Shown in pieces: positions 14,972-24,694 of a stretch of 47,856 bases of DNA. Source of the DNA: an uncultured Lachnospiraceae bacterium (GTDB lineage Bacteria > Bacillota > Clostridia > Lachnospirales > Lachnospiraceae). The notes below the pieces were generated by a model. It was not told where the DNA came from. It searched no databases and saw only the letters and a list, made by a program, of their open reading frames with translations. Position numbers and translations under genes: made by a program. How positions within the stretch are numbered: position 1 is the stretch's first letter; each line of letters opens with the position of its first letter. Location of the stretch: positions 1 to 47,856 of the forward strand of contig CABUZU010000002.1 in assembly GCA_902496125.1 (NCBI GenBank), in the 5' to 3' direction.

Positions 14972-16627
14972 ATGCCAATTTTAACGATTAATGGAGAGCA
15001 AAAAGAATATCCAAAGGGAACTTTATATGCACAAATTGCGAAGGAATATCAGCCTCAGACTAAATATGACATTTTGTTAGTAGAGGCAGGTGGCAAGCTA
15101 TTAGAGTTAAGTCGTCCTGTTGAAAAGGATTGTACATTAAATTTTATTACTGCAAAGGACACACCAGGAATTAAAGCCTATGAAAGAAGCTTAGTTTTAA
15201 TGATGCTAAGGGCAGTGTTTAAGATTGCAGGTCGTGAAAATATTGATAATGTATGGGTGAGATTTTCGGTTATTCGTGGTGTATATATTGAGATTGAGGG
15301 CAAAGTAGAAATCTCAGAAGAGTTTTTACAGCAAGTAAAATCTGAAATGATCAAAATGGTTGAACAGGATTTACCAATTAGAAAAGAAGTGGTAAGTACT
15401 GCCGATGCAATGCAGATATTTGCAAACCATAGAATGCCAAATAAGGAAAAGCTTCTATCTTATAGACGCAGTTCTTCGGTTAATATCTATCGTTTGGGGG
15501 ATTTTGAAGATTATCTTTATGGATATATGGTTCCTAGTACGGGATATCTAAAATATTTTGATTTATGTGCTTATGAGGATGGATTTGTACTTCGTTTTCC
15601 AAAGAAAGAAAATCCAAAGAGTATTCCAGCCTTTGTACCACAACCGAAATTGTTTAAAACATTAAAAGAAACGATTTCTTGGCGTGAAATGCTTGGGGTA
15701 AATACCGTTGGTGATTTAAATGATGTTATTTCTCATGGAAAGATTAATGAACTAATTCTGGTTCAAGAGGCTTTACAGGAAAAGAAGCTTGCCGATATTG
15801 CAGAGGAAGTTATGAAGAAAAAGAGCTGTAAATTTATTATGATTGCAGGTCCATCTTCATCAGGTAAGACAACAACTTCTCATCGTTTATCTATTCAGCT
15901 TCGTGCACATGGAATGATTCCTCATCCAATTAGTGTGGATAACTATTTTGTCAATCGTGAGTTTACGCCTCGTGATGAAAACGGAGAGTATGATTATGAG
16001 TGTCTTGAATGTTTAGACCTTGAGTTATTCAATCACGATATGAATGCATTGTTAGATGGAAAGAGAGTAGAGCTTCCTACTTTTAATTTTAAAGAAGGGA
16101 AGAAGGAATACCGAGGGGATTCGTTACAGCTAGGAGAAAATGATATCTTAGTTATTGAAGGAATCCATGCGTTAAATGATAAAATGTCATTGACCTTACC
16201 AAAGGAAAGTAAATATAAGATTTATTTAAGTGCATTAACTCAGCTTTGTATTGATGAACACAATCGAATTCCAACGACGGATGGACGATTGATTAGAAGA
16301 ATTGTAAGAGATGCAAGAACGAGGGGAACGGATGCACGTTCTACGATTGCAAGATGGCCTTCGGTAAGAAAGGGAGAGGAACTAAATATCTTCCCTTATC
16401 AAGAAGAAGCGGATGTGGTATTTAATTCTGCATCGATCTATGAACTGGCAGTATTAAAAATCTTTGCAGAGCCTTTATTATATGGAATTCCTTCGGATTG
16501 TAAAGAATATATGGAAGCAAAACGACTCTTGAAATTCTTTGATTATTTCCTTGGAATTGATACCAATCAAATCCCGATGAACTCCATTGTCCGAGAGTTC
16601 ATCGGAGGAAGTTGTTTTAACGTCTAA
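14972..16627 (+). CDS. Nucleoside (uridine-type) kinase with N-terminal TGS/ThrRS-like region
   Basis: A 551-residue fusion protein. Residues about 1-60 are a TGS domain (ILTINGEQKEYPKGTLYAQI). Residues 70-250 resemble the N2 region of threonyl-tRNA synthetase: EEFLQQVKSEMIKMV, then DFEDYLYGYMVPSTGYLKYF at the place of the DLCRGPH motif, whose catalytic residues are missing, so editing is unlikely. The C-terminal half is a P-loop kinase of the phosphoribulokinase/uridine kinase family: GPSSSGKTTTSHRL (Walker A), SVDNYF, and LVIEGIHALND. It probably phosphorylates a nucleoside, but the exact substrate is unproven. GTGGGGAAG precedes the ATG at 14972. Its last 11 bases overlap the end of uvrC on the other strand. 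Confidence 0.87.
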   Translation: MPILTINGEQKEYPKGTLYAQIAKEYQPQTKYDILLVEAGGKLLELSRPVEKDCTLNFITAKDTPGIKAYERSLVLMMLRAVFKIAGRENIDNVWVRFSVIRGVYIEIEGKVEISEEFLQQVKSEMIKMVEQDLPIRKEVVSTADAMQIFANHRMPNKEKLLSYRRSSSVNIYRLGDFEDYLYGYMVPSTGYLKYFDLCAYEDGFVLRFPKKENPKSIPAFVPQPKLFKTLKETISWREMLGVNTVGDLNDVISHGKINELILVQEALQEKKLADIAEEVMKKKSCKFIMIAGPSSSGKTTTSHRLSIQLRAHGMIPHPISVDNYFVNREFTPRDENGEYDYECLECLDLELFNHDMNALLDGKRVELPTFNFKEGKKEYRGDSLQLGENDILVIEGIHALNDKMSLTLPKESKYKIYLSALTQLCIDEHNRIPTTDGRLIRRIVRDARTRGTDARSTIARWPSVRKGEELNIFPYQEEADVVFNSASIYELAVLKIFAEPLLYGIPSDCKEYMEAKRLLKFFDYFLGIDTNQIPMNSIVREFIGGSCFNV

Positions 16628-18425
16628 AAAAATGATAGACATTTTCGGCGGCTGTTTGTGTCATGCCTGGTACATTTGCTAGGTCAGAAACAGTCGCTGT
16701 TTTTATTTCTTCAATCGAAGGATAGTGTTTCATCAAGGCTTTTCTTCTAGTAGGCCCAATTCCTGGAATCTCGTCTAATATCGAATGAACCTGTCCTTTG
16801 CTTCTAAGACTTCGGTGATATTCAATTGCAAATCGATGAGCTTCGTCTTGGATTCTTGTAATGAGTTTAAAGACTTCAGAATGTGTATCAATTGGAAGCT
16901 CGGTATTATTAAAGTATAATCCTCTTGTACGGTGGTGGTCATCTTTTACCATACCACAGACAGGAATATCAAGTTGTTGTTTTGATAGTACTTTTTTAGC
17001 AATTGCAACTTGTCCCTTTCCACCATCCATTAAGATAAGGTCTGGATGAGAATCATGGTGAAATCGTCTAGTTAGGACTTCATACATCGAAGCATAGTCA
17101 TCCGGTCCTTTAACAGAGCGAATTTTAAATTTTCGGTAATCATGAGATTTTGCTTTACCATCTTCAAATACAACCATTGAACCAACAGAGTGAAATCCAC
17201 TGATATTAGAGATATCAAAAGCTTCAATTCGATGAGCGGATTTTATATTTAAAATTTTTGCTAGTTCATTGGCAGCTCCTAATGTACGAAGGTGTTCACG
17301 ACGGGATTTCTCACGGTCTTTTGAGAGGGCAAGAAAGGCATTTTTCTTAGCAAGTTCCACCATTCGCATTTTTTCCCCTTTTTGAGGAACAACGATGGAG
17401 ACTTTTTGATTTCTACGAGAGGTTAACCAATTTTCAATTAAAGCTTGTTCTGCTAGCTTCTCACCTAGTAATAATTCCTTTGGAATATAAGGTGTTCCAG
17501 CATAGTATTGTTTAATGAAGGCTTCTAAAATCTCAGGTTTGCTTTCAGATTCGTCGGTGTAGACATGGAAATGGTCTCTGCCAAGTAATCGTCCATTTCT
17601 TACAAAGAAAACTTGGACAATCGCATCGTTTCCTTCATGGGCAACGGCTAGGATATCGCGGTCTTCATTACTATCAGTTGTAATCTTTTGTTTTTGTTCA
17701 ATTTGTTTTACATGAGAAAGTTGGTCACGATAGGTGGCAGCAGTCTCAAAATCTAAATGATCAGAAGCTTCTAGCATTTTTTTCGTTAAAGTTTCCTCTA
17801 CTTCTTTAAAATTTTTACCACTCAAAAAATCAAGAGCATGGTTAATATGAGAGAGGTATTCTTCCCTACTAATAAGACCTTGACACGGAGCATCACATTG
17901 ACCTAGATGATGATTTAGACAAGGACGGTCTTTACCGATATCTTTAGGAAGCCTGCGGTTACAAGTACGAATCTTAAAAAGCTTGTGCAAGAGTAAAATC
18001 GTATCCTTTACGGATTCGGAACTGGTATAAGGACCAAAGTACTTCGATTTATCATTTTTTCGTTCTCTGGCAAATAAGATTCTAGGGTATGGTTCTTGTA
18101 TTGTAACTTTAATATAAGGATAGTTTTTATCATCCTTTAACATGGTATTATATCTAGGCTGATGTTCTTTAATTAAATTACTCTCTAAAATAAGAGCTTC
18201 TAATTCTGAATCGGTAAGAATATATTCAAACCAAGCAATATGGGAAACCATTTTTTGAATTTTGGCAGTTTTATTGCGACTGCTTTGGAAATATTGGCGG
18301 ACACGATTTTTTAAATTAATTGCCTTGCCAATATAGATAATTTCATCACGGTCATTATGCATTAAATAGACTCCTGGAGAGGTTGGAAGTTTTTTTAATT
18401 CTTCTGTGATATTAAAATTTTGCAT
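16617..18425 (-). CDS. uvrC: UvrABC system protein C
   Basis: UvrC makes the two incisions in nucleotide excision repair together with UvrA and UvrB. The 602-residue protein has an N-terminal GIY-YIG nuclease domain (GVYLMHNDRDEIIYIGKA, with catalytic Arg in NRVRQYF), a Cys pattern in HHLGQCDAPCQG, and a UVR motif for UvrB binding near residue 200. The RNase H-like 5-prime nuclease follows (AFDISNISG, VVFEDGKAKSHDYRKFKI, LILMDGGKGQ), and two helix-hairpin-helix motifs end the protein (LDEIPGIGPTRR, LANVPGMTQTAA). CAGGAG precedes the ATG. It is convergent with the kinase gene, and the two stop regions overlap by 11 bp, so no terminator lies between them. Confidence 0.97.
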   Translation of the reverse strand: MQNFNITEELKKLPTSPGVYLMHNDRDEIIYIGKAINLKNRVRQYFQSSRNKTAKIQKMVSHIAWFEYILTDSELEALILESNLIKEHQPRYNTMLKDDKNYPYIKVTIQEPYPRILFARERKNDKSKYFGPYTSSESVKDTILLLHKLFKIRTCNRRLPKDIGKDRPCLNHHLGQCDAPCQGLISREEYLSHINHALDFLSGKNFKEVEETLTKKMLEASDHLDFETAATYRDQLSHVKQIEQKQKITTDSNEDRDILAVAHEGNDAIVQVFFVRNGRLLGRDHFHVYTDESESKPEILEAFIKQYYAGTPYIPKELLLGEKLAEQALIENWLTSRRNQKVSIVVPQKGEKMRMVELAKKNAFLALSKDREKSRREHLRTLGAANELAKILNIKSAHRIEAFDISNISGFHSVGSMVVFEDGKAKSHDYRKFKIRSVKGPDDYASMYEVLTRRFHHDSHPDLILMDGGKGQVAIAKKVLSKQQLDIPVCGMVKDDHHRTRGLYFNNTELPIDTHSEVFKLITRIQDEAHRFAIEYHRSLRSKGQVHSILDEIPGIGPTRRKALMKHYPSIEEIKTATVSDLANVPGMTQTAAENVYHFFRR

Positions 18426-18631
18426 ACAAATCTCCTGTTCATAATTTGTTCAAATATCGTTTATAAATCTTTTACACAATCCACACATTCTAAACATATC
18501 TATAGCATATACTTTAACCATCAGCAAAGCAAGAGCTGATAAATAAAAAAATGCTTACTACCTTAATTTTTTAAATTTTTTTTTTCATAAAGAGCTGGAT
18601 AACAGCTCTCCTCCCTTTTTCATTGTTAAAT

Positions 18632-18665
18632 AAAAGAACCTGCTCCCCCAGAGCAGGTTCTTTTA
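18632..18665. terminator. Strong bidirectional-looking terminator after the 915-residue surface protein gene
   Basis: AAAAGAACCTGCTC pairs perfectly with GAGCAGGTTCTTTT around a five-base loop (CCCCC A). On the minus strand it is followed by TTATTT and closes the gene ending at 18666. The 206 bp between it and uvrC also hold a smaller hairpin AGAGCTG/CAGCTCT (18592-18610) of unclear role. Confidence 0.88.
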
Positions 18666-21413
18666 TTATTTTATTTTTGCTAAAGAGCTTGTAACATAGG
18701 GGCTATAATAAGTTTTCTCGTTCTTTGTATAGTAAGCTTGTACACGGTAATAGTAGCTACCAGATTTACTAAAGGTATTGGTGTAAGTAAGTTTGGTAGT
18801 AGTAGTCATCTTTTTCCAACTACCAGTCTTTGTCTTACGATAAATTTGATATTTAGTAGCACCGCTTACTTTTCCTATTGTAAGAGTAACTTTTTTCTTA
18901 TTAACTGAAGTCTTAAGAGTTGGAGCTACTAATTTATGGGTGATAAGTGATGAATTTGCTTGGTTTGAAATTAGTGTGTTTTTATAATATGCTTTAACTG
19001 CATACTGGTAATTTTGTTGTAAAGTAACCTTAGTATTGGTATAAGCAGTTGAACCAATTGTCGCATATAATTTCCAAGAAGCGGTCTTTTTTTGTCTTCG
19101 ATAAAGCTTGTAAACTACATCAGTATTGGCTTTAGACCACTGTATTTTAATTCCATTCGAAACATTTTTTGCACTAATTGAAAGCGTTGCTTTTCTTAAA
19201 ATAGAATTACTACTAGAACTTGTAGTTAAACCATTATAGGCTTTTACCATATAGTAATAGGCCTTGGTTTTTGATGCTGCTGTATCGGTATAAGAAGTAC
19301 TTGTAGTTGTCGCAATCTTTTTAAAGCTTCCATTTGGTTCTTTGCGGTATACATAGTATCCTTGGGCATTTGCTACTTTATCCCAAGTGATTTTGGAGGA
19401 AGTAGCGGACTTTAATTTTGGTGTACTTAATTTAGTAATGGTTACTGATTTTAATGATACACTAGAAGAAAGTCGTGATTCCTTGTAACTGTAGATTGCA
19501 CTCACTGCATATTTATAAGTAGTAGCTGATGCGAAGGTACCATCAATATAGTTAGAATCTGTGGTCTCAGCAATTTTTTGTCCATCACGATAAACATAAT
19601 ATTTATCGCATCCTGTAATATCTGACCATTCTAAATAATTTCCATCTGTTTTGGCCTGTGTTTTCGTAGTAGTAGGAGAGTCAATCCAGATTCCTGTATC
19701 GTCATAGCTAGTATTTTTAATCTTAATATAGTATAAGTAAGTACTATCATTAGAAGATGTCGTATCTAAATAAGAAGCAGTAGTTGTAGTAGCAAGAAGG
19801 GTATAGTCTTCTTTTGGCATTTGATTTGGAGTTTTTCGATAAACTAAGTAAGTTGCTCCTTTCGTAGCTTGCCAAGAAATCAAAGTTCCATTGGTATTTT
19901 TAGTAATACTTTGGATGATAGGATTACTAATGGTAGATGCACATTTCGTACAAGTATCACCTTCTAAGCGAACGTCACAATTATGAGTATAAGTAACGGA
20001 ATCTCTTGTTTTACTACGATATAAAATATATTTTGATTTAAAATATTTAGAAGTCAATGTACTAAGTGGATATTCTCCATCTGCACCATAACGCGTTTTC
20101 TTAGTCTGTGGAGGAGTCTGTTCGGTAATATCAATATAAGCAAGGTTTCCGCTTGCATCATAGCCGACGTCGGTTACTAAAACAGTATGAGAACCAGCAT
20201 ATACAAGTGAATCTCCGATTTCAACGCCATAAATGGATTGGGTTGCTACTTTATTTGCTACGCTTGATAGCGAAGAGGTTGTTTTTCTACTAGCAGTTTG
20301 CCAAGCCCAAGAAACAAAAGCACTGCAATCATTTGAGTAATAAGGAGCAGTCTTATTGTAAGTTGAACGACTTGTATACATCTTGCTAGAACTATTGTCA
20401 ACCATGGTAATAAATTCACTAAGGGAAGTCTTCCAAGGTACATAGGAAGCACTAACAGGCTGTCCATAAGGAAGTCCAGAATAAGTAGTTCCAGCTTTAA
20501 AAGTATAGGCATTGTTCCAACTCTTAATATCTTTTTTAGGAGTCCATTTGATTTCATGCATCTGCATTGCTCGTTTTACGATATTTTGTTGTCCTTTACT
20601 AACCTTTGATAGAAGAGAGGTATAGTTATTTGATAAAGTAGTGACTTCATTTTCCTTATCCTCAGCAGTTACTAGTTCACCTTTTTCTTCTAGTGCAACG
20701 CTATCAATATCAGAAAGTTCGACATCCTTTTCATTATCTTTGTAATCTTCGATGTATTTAGAAGGATTATCCGTATTAAAAAGTTTAGATACTGAAATTT
20801 GTTTATTTTTATTTTCTTTCGTAAAGTATAAATAGTCATCTACTGTATAAAAAGAAGTGACATTTTTTTCAATTACATTTCCATTCGCATATAAAGTCCA
20901 ATTTAAAAGACTTCCCTTTGCATAAATGATTCCCGATGAAGTTGGAATCATATGAGAGATGTTACCATCTTTACTTATGATTTCATCCTTAACCTTATAA
21001 CAATGGATATTGCCATCAGAAATAAAATAGAAACTATCATTTACTAAATAAAAGTCCTTGATAGAAGTCTTAGATTTAAAAAGTACTTGTTTATTTTTGC
21101 CATTTTTATCAATACTACAAATCTCGGTTTGGTTATTTACATAATAAATCCGGTTATTTGATAAATTAATGTAGGAACAAGAATCTTTACTTAATAAGGT
21201 TTTAGTATTATTTTCTGTTAATACATATAAATAATGGGATGCATTTTGGTCTGAACAATAGGTATTACCATCTTCATAGGCAATGACACCACCATTTAAG
21301 ATATTTTCGCTGTTATTACCTAAATAAAAACTTGTGGCATTTACTTGATAATGGGGAAAAATAATGAGAAATAAAAAGAAGATAAACGAGAGAATAAGGT
21401 GGTTTTGTTTCAT
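18666..21413 (-). CDS. Secreted NlpC/P60-like protein with five fibronectin type III domains
   Basis: A 915-residue exported protein, paralog of the next gene upstream. Order: signal peptide (1-26); an N-terminal region of short beta repeats resembling DUF5050 propellers (about 30-200); an acidic linker; a papain-like NlpC/P60-type domain with Cys in DCSAFVSWAWQ and His in GSHTVLVTDV; a Cys/His knuckle (HNC-x8-CTKC); then five FnIII-like repeats, each with a WxxxxxA..Y.VYR core. It probably cleaves peptide or amide bonds in the cell wall, or is a surface adhesin with a wall-binding enzyme core; the substrate is not shown. There is no LPxTG. AAGGAGA precedes the ATG. It lies 54 bp after its paralog with only a weak hairpin between, so cotranscription is likely. 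Confidence 0.82.
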   Translation of the reverse strand: MKQNHLILSFIFFLFLIIFPHYQVNATSFYLGNNSENILNGGVIAYEDGNTYCSDQNASHYLYVLTENNTKTLLSKDSCSYINLSNNRIYYVNNQTEICSIDKNGKNKQVLFKSKTSIKDFYLVNDSFYFISDGNIHCYKVKDEIISKDGNISHMIPTSSGIIYAKGSLLNWTLYANGNVIEKNVTSFYTVDDYLYFTKENKNKQISVSKLFNTDNPSKYIEDYKDNEKDVELSDIDSVALEEKGELVTAEDKENEVTTLSNNYTSLLSKVSKGQQNIVKRAMQMHEIKWTPKKDIKSWNNAYTFKAGTTYSGLPYGQPVSASYVPWKTSLSEFITMVDNSSSKMYTSRSTYNKTAPYYSNDCSAFVSWAWQTASRKTTSSLSSVANKVATQSIYGVEIGDSLVYAGSHTVLVTDVGYDASGNLAYIDITEQTPPQTKKTRYGADGEYPLSTLTSKYFKSKYILYRSKTRDSVTYTHNCDVRLEGDTCTKCASTISNPIIQSITKNTNGTLISWQATKGATYLVYRKTPNQMPKEDYTLLATTTTASYLDTTSSNDSTYLYYIKIKNTSYDDTGIWIDSPTTTKTQAKTDGNYLEWSDITGCDKYYVYRDGQKIAETTDSNYIDGTFASATTYKYAVSAIYSYKESRLSSSVSLKSVTITKLSTPKLKSATSSKITWDKVANAQGYYVYRKEPNGSFKKIATTTSTSYTDTAASKTKAYYYMVKAYNGLTTSSSSNSILRKATLSISAKNVSNGIKIQWSKANTDVVYKLYRRQKKTASWKLYATIGSTAYTNTKVTLQQNYQYAVKAYYKNTLISNQANSSLITHKLVAPTLKTSVNKKKVTLTIGKVSGATKYQIYRKTKTGSWKKMTTTTKLTYTNTFSKSGSYYYRVQAYYTKNEKTYYSPYVTSSLAKIK

Positions 21414-21439
21414 ATATAGTCTCCTTTAGATATAGATGA

Positions 21440-21462
21440 ACCACGGAGAGAACCTCCGTGGT
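21440..21462. promoter_or_regulatory. Intercistronic hairpin between the two paralogs
   Basis: ACCACGGAG and CTCCGTGGT form a perfect 9-bp GC-rich stem with a five-base loop. No T run follows on either strand, so it probably stabilises the upstream message or slows polymerase rather than ending the transcript. Confidence 0.5.
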
Positions 21463-21467
21463 ATATT

Positions 21468-24400
21468 TTACTTGAATTTAAATACTTTACTTGTTTTATG
21501 GCTACTGGCTACATTTCCTCTTACCGCTCTCGCACAGAAATAATATTGTCCAGCTTTTGGAACTTTATATGTATAAGAGCGACCGGAAATTTGTGCTAGT
21601 CTTTTCCATTCTTGTCCTTTTCTTCGGCAATAAACGTAATAACTAGTGGCACCAGTGATTTTATTCCAAGTAATAGTTGCTTTTCTACCATTTTTTTTGA
21701 CCTTTACTGTTGGTATAAAAAGTTCATGTGTAATGCTATTTGATAAAGTAAGGTTTGCAGCAGACTCTCCATTACAGAAAGCGGAAACCGCATAAACATA
21801 TTTAACACCATAGGAAGCAGTTTTATCGGTAAAACTTGTTTTATTGGTAATAGTTAAGCGTTGCCAATTACTTGAATTTGCAACACGGCGATAAAGTCTA
21901 TAAGATGATGCTGAAACATTAGACCACTTAATAGAAATATTATTAGAATGGTTTGTTGCAGAAACACTAAGTTTTGCTTTTCTTGCAATGTTAGAAGATT
22001 TCTCACTAGTAGAAGTCTCATTTCCAGCTGATGAATAGGCTTTTGTTGAATAATAGTAAAATTTATAACTACTTGCGCTTGTATCCGTGTAAGTAGTTCC
22101 GGATACTGTTGCTACTTTTTGCCAATTTTTACCAGCTTCTTTTCGATATAAGTAATATCCAGAACATTTATTAATTTTAGTCCAAGTGATTTTAGAACCA
22201 TTTGAAGCTAATGAAGCGGATTTCATTGATGGAATTTCAACTTCACTCCAATCATCTTTTATAGGATCGGTTACATTAGATACCGCAGAAAAATTGGAAT
22301 TATATACTACACGTAAAACATAAACGTAAGAAATTCCAGATAATGCTTTTTTATCTGTATAGCTTGTTTTCTCAGTGAATAGTAATCGTTCCCAAGTTCC
22401 ACCAACGGGTTTACGGTATAAAAGATAACTGTCTGCATTCTTAACTGCATTCCATTTTATATAGTTTCCAGAAGTTCGAACTTCTGTGGTTGTAATAACA
22501 CTAGGTCGTATCCAACTACGAGTTTTTGATTTACTTGGATAATTTTTACCATCAATCGTTTGATAAGCAATAACCTTATAAGTATAAACGGTATTGTTTT
22601 CAGTATCAGCTTCGGTATCAATATAAGAAGTATCGTTGTTATCAAGAATACTAAGTCTTTCATAATCGGAATTAATTGTTTTTCGATAAATTCGATAAGA
22701 AGAAGCACCAGCTGTTTTATTCCATACGATATGGATGCCATCATCTTTTTTATAAATATCTACTATATCAGGGGCAATATCTGATGTTTTAAAGCTAATC
22801 ACAGAAGAATATTGTGTGTGATTGTCTCCGTCATATCCCCTTACCTTATAATAATAGGTTTTATTATTGTCCAAATTAGTATCTTTAAAACGATTATTTG
22901 ATTTTCCAGTTAAAGTAGCAATTTTAACAAATCCACTATTAGCAGAAGTGGAACGATATACTTTGTAACCATCGACACCTTCTTCTTTATCCCAAGAAAG
23001 TGTAACGGTTGATATGGTTCCGTTGGATTTACTAAGTCCTGTGATTTTTTGTTTACTTAAGCATTTTGAACAAGTATCACCATCTAATCGAACATTGCAA
23101 TTATGTGTATATTTTACAGAGGTTCGATTTTTATAACGATATAAAATATAATGCGATTTAAAATATTTAGAAGTCAATTTACTAAGTGTATAATCTCCAC
23201 CAGCACCATAACGAGTTTGAGTAACCTTAGGTGGGGTTTGTTCCGTAATTTCAATATAAGCTAAGTTTCCATTACTATAATATCCAACGTCAGTAACTAA
23301 AACAGTATGAGAACCAGCATAAACTAAAGCATCTCCGATTTGCATACTGTAAATAGATTGGGTGGATACCTTATTAGAAATACTCTGTAAGCTTCTTGTC
23401 GTTTTACGAGAACTAGCTTGCCAAGCCCAAGAAACAAATGCACTACAGTCTGTAGAATAATAAGGTGCTGATTTATTATAAGTAGACCTTCTAGTGTACA
23501 TTCTACTAGAGCTATTATTGACAGCACTAATAAATCCAGAAAGAGAAGTATTCCAAGGAACATAAGATGCATTGACTGCTTGTCCATAAGGAAGTCCTTG
23601 GTAGGTTACACCTTTTTTAAATACAGAACGTTTACCCCAACTGTAAATGTTCTTTTTAGGAGTCCATTTGATTTTATACATCTGCATTGCTCGTTTTACG
23701 ATGTTTTCTTGACCAGTACTAACAGAGCTGAGTGCAGATTTTATACTTGAATCTAATGTTGTAACTTTATCATTTTCTTCATCCGCAGTTAGTAAAGTGG
23801 CTTCTTCATTTTCTGCTATGGTATCGGTATTCGATAAAGTTTCTGTATCGGTATTTTTATATGTTTCTACTTTTTTAGAAGGAGTAGAAGTACTAAAAAG
23901 TTCTTTACAAGAAGCTTGCATATCCTTGCTGTCTTTTGTAAAATATAAAGTTCCATCTACTTCATAGAAAAAAGATACTTCTTTTGTAATTGTTTTATCA
24001 TTTGCATAAAGAGTCCAATTAAAAAGCTTGCCTTTTGCATAGATTACTCCATTAGCGGTAGGAATAATATGTACGATGTTACCGTCTTTTTTAAGAATAG
24101 TATCTTTTTTATCGTAGTAATGGATGTTGCCATCTGCAATGAAATAGAATGTATTACTATTTACAACATAAAAATCAGTGATTTCGGATTTGCTTTTGTA
24201 AATCACTTCTTTCTTTTTTGTCTTTTTGTTCATCTTATAAATCTGTTTCGAATCTTTTAGATAAAAAACAGAATCTTTTGTTAGGTTAATGTAAGAAACA
24301 CGGTTCTTACTTAATAGAGTTTTCTTATCATTTTTTAATACGTATAAATACTGTGCTGCATTTTGGTCTGAACAATAAGTAAGACCATCTTCATAAGCAA

Positions 24401-24533
24401 TACTTCCACCATTTATTATATTTTCACTGTTGTTGCCAAGTGTAAAGTCTTTATTAGAGGCTGCAAATGTATTCATATGATAACAAAATAAAAATATAAT
24501 AAACAAAGAGAAGAAAACGAAATGCTTTCTCAT
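21468..24533 (-). CDS. Secreted NlpC/P60-like protein with six fibronectin type III domains
   Basis: A 1021-residue exported protein, paralog of the downstream gene. It has a signal peptide (1-24, ending TFAAS) and an N-terminal beta-repeat region starting LGNNSENIINGGSIAYEDG, nearly the same as in the paralog. An acidic linker, the NlpC/P60-like core (Cys in DCSAFVSWAWQ, His in GSHTVLVTDV), the HNC-x8-CSKC knuckle and six FnIII-like repeats follow. The paralogs are most alike in the enzyme core and diverge in the FnIII arrays, where one repeat was gained or lost. AAGGAGTG precedes the ATG. The promoter upstream has an inverted repeat over its -10. The function is inferred to be cell-wall hydrolysis or surface binding. 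Confidence 0.82.
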   Translation of the reverse strand: MRKHFVFFSLFIIFLFCYHMNTFAASNKDFTLGNNSENIINGGSIAYEDGLTYCSDQNAAQYLYVLKNDKKTLLSKNRVSYINLTKDSVFYLKDSKQIYKMNKKTKKKEVIYKSKSEITDFYVVNSNTFYFIADGNIHYYDKKDTILKKDGNIVHIIPTANGVIYAKGKLFNWTLYANDKTITKEVSFFYEVDGTLYFTKDSKDMQASCKELFSTSTPSKKVETYKNTDTETLSNTDTIAENEEATLLTADEENDKVTTLDSSIKSALSSVSTGQENIVKRAMQMYKIKWTPKKNIYSWGKRSVFKKGVTYQGLPYGQAVNASYVPWNTSLSGFISAVNNSSSRMYTRRSTYNKSAPYYSTDCSAFVSWAWQASSRKTTRSLQSISNKVSTQSIYSMQIGDALVYAGSHTVLVTDVGYYSNGNLAYIEITEQTPPKVTQTRYGAGGDYTLSKLTSKYFKSHYILYRYKNRTSVKYTHNCNVRLDGDTCSKCLSKQKITGLSKSNGTISTVTLSWDKEEGVDGYKVYRSTSANSGFVKIATLTGKSNNRFKDTNLDNNKTYYYKVRGYDGDNHTQYSSVISFKTSDIAPDIVDIYKKDDGIHIVWNKTAGASSYRIYRKTINSDYERLSILDNNDTSYIDTEADTENNTVYTYKVIAYQTIDGKNYPSKSKTRSWIRPSVITTTEVRTSGNYIKWNAVKNADSYLLYRKPVGGTWERLLFTEKTSYTDKKALSGISYVYVLRVVYNSNFSAVSNVTDPIKDDWSEVEIPSMKSASLASNGSKITWTKINKCSGYYLYRKEAGKNWQKVATVSGTTYTDTSASSYKFYYYSTKAYSSAGNETSTSEKSSNIARKAKLSVSATNHSNNISIKWSNVSASSYRLYRRVANSSNWQRLTITNKTSFTDKTASYGVKYVYAVSAFCNGESAANLTLSNSITHELFIPTVKVKKNGRKATITWNKITGATSYYVYCRRKGQEWKRLAQISGRSYTYKVPKAGQYYFCARAVRGNVASSHKTSKVFKFK

Positions 24534-24567
24534 TTTTTACACTCCTTACTGTTATATAATAAACGAG

Positions 24568-24590
24568 TTACATTATAACAGATAATGTAA
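24568..24590 (-). promoter_or_regulatory. Promoter -10 and overlapping operator of the paralog operon
   Basis: Read on the minus strand, TGTTATAAT is an extended -10 (TATAAT at 24572-24577). A perfect inverted repeat TTACATTAT-N5-ATAATGTAA (24568-24590) covers it. No good -35 is seen, so an activator or the extended -10 is needed. The palindrome is a good candidate site for a repressor of the two large surface proteins. Confidence 0.6.
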
Positions 24591-24694
24591 AAAAAAGTAA
24601 TACTTTTTTAAAAAAAATTTAACATTTTGTTAGTCTGCACTAAATTAGTGACATAATAGTATAATTATGATAAAATATCAATAAATTTTGGAGA

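Noticed and set aside
18480..18632. Small gene or RNA between uvrC and the surface protein gene
   Set aside because: No open frame with a ribosome binding site is seen; only AT-rich sequence and one small hairpin (18592-18610).
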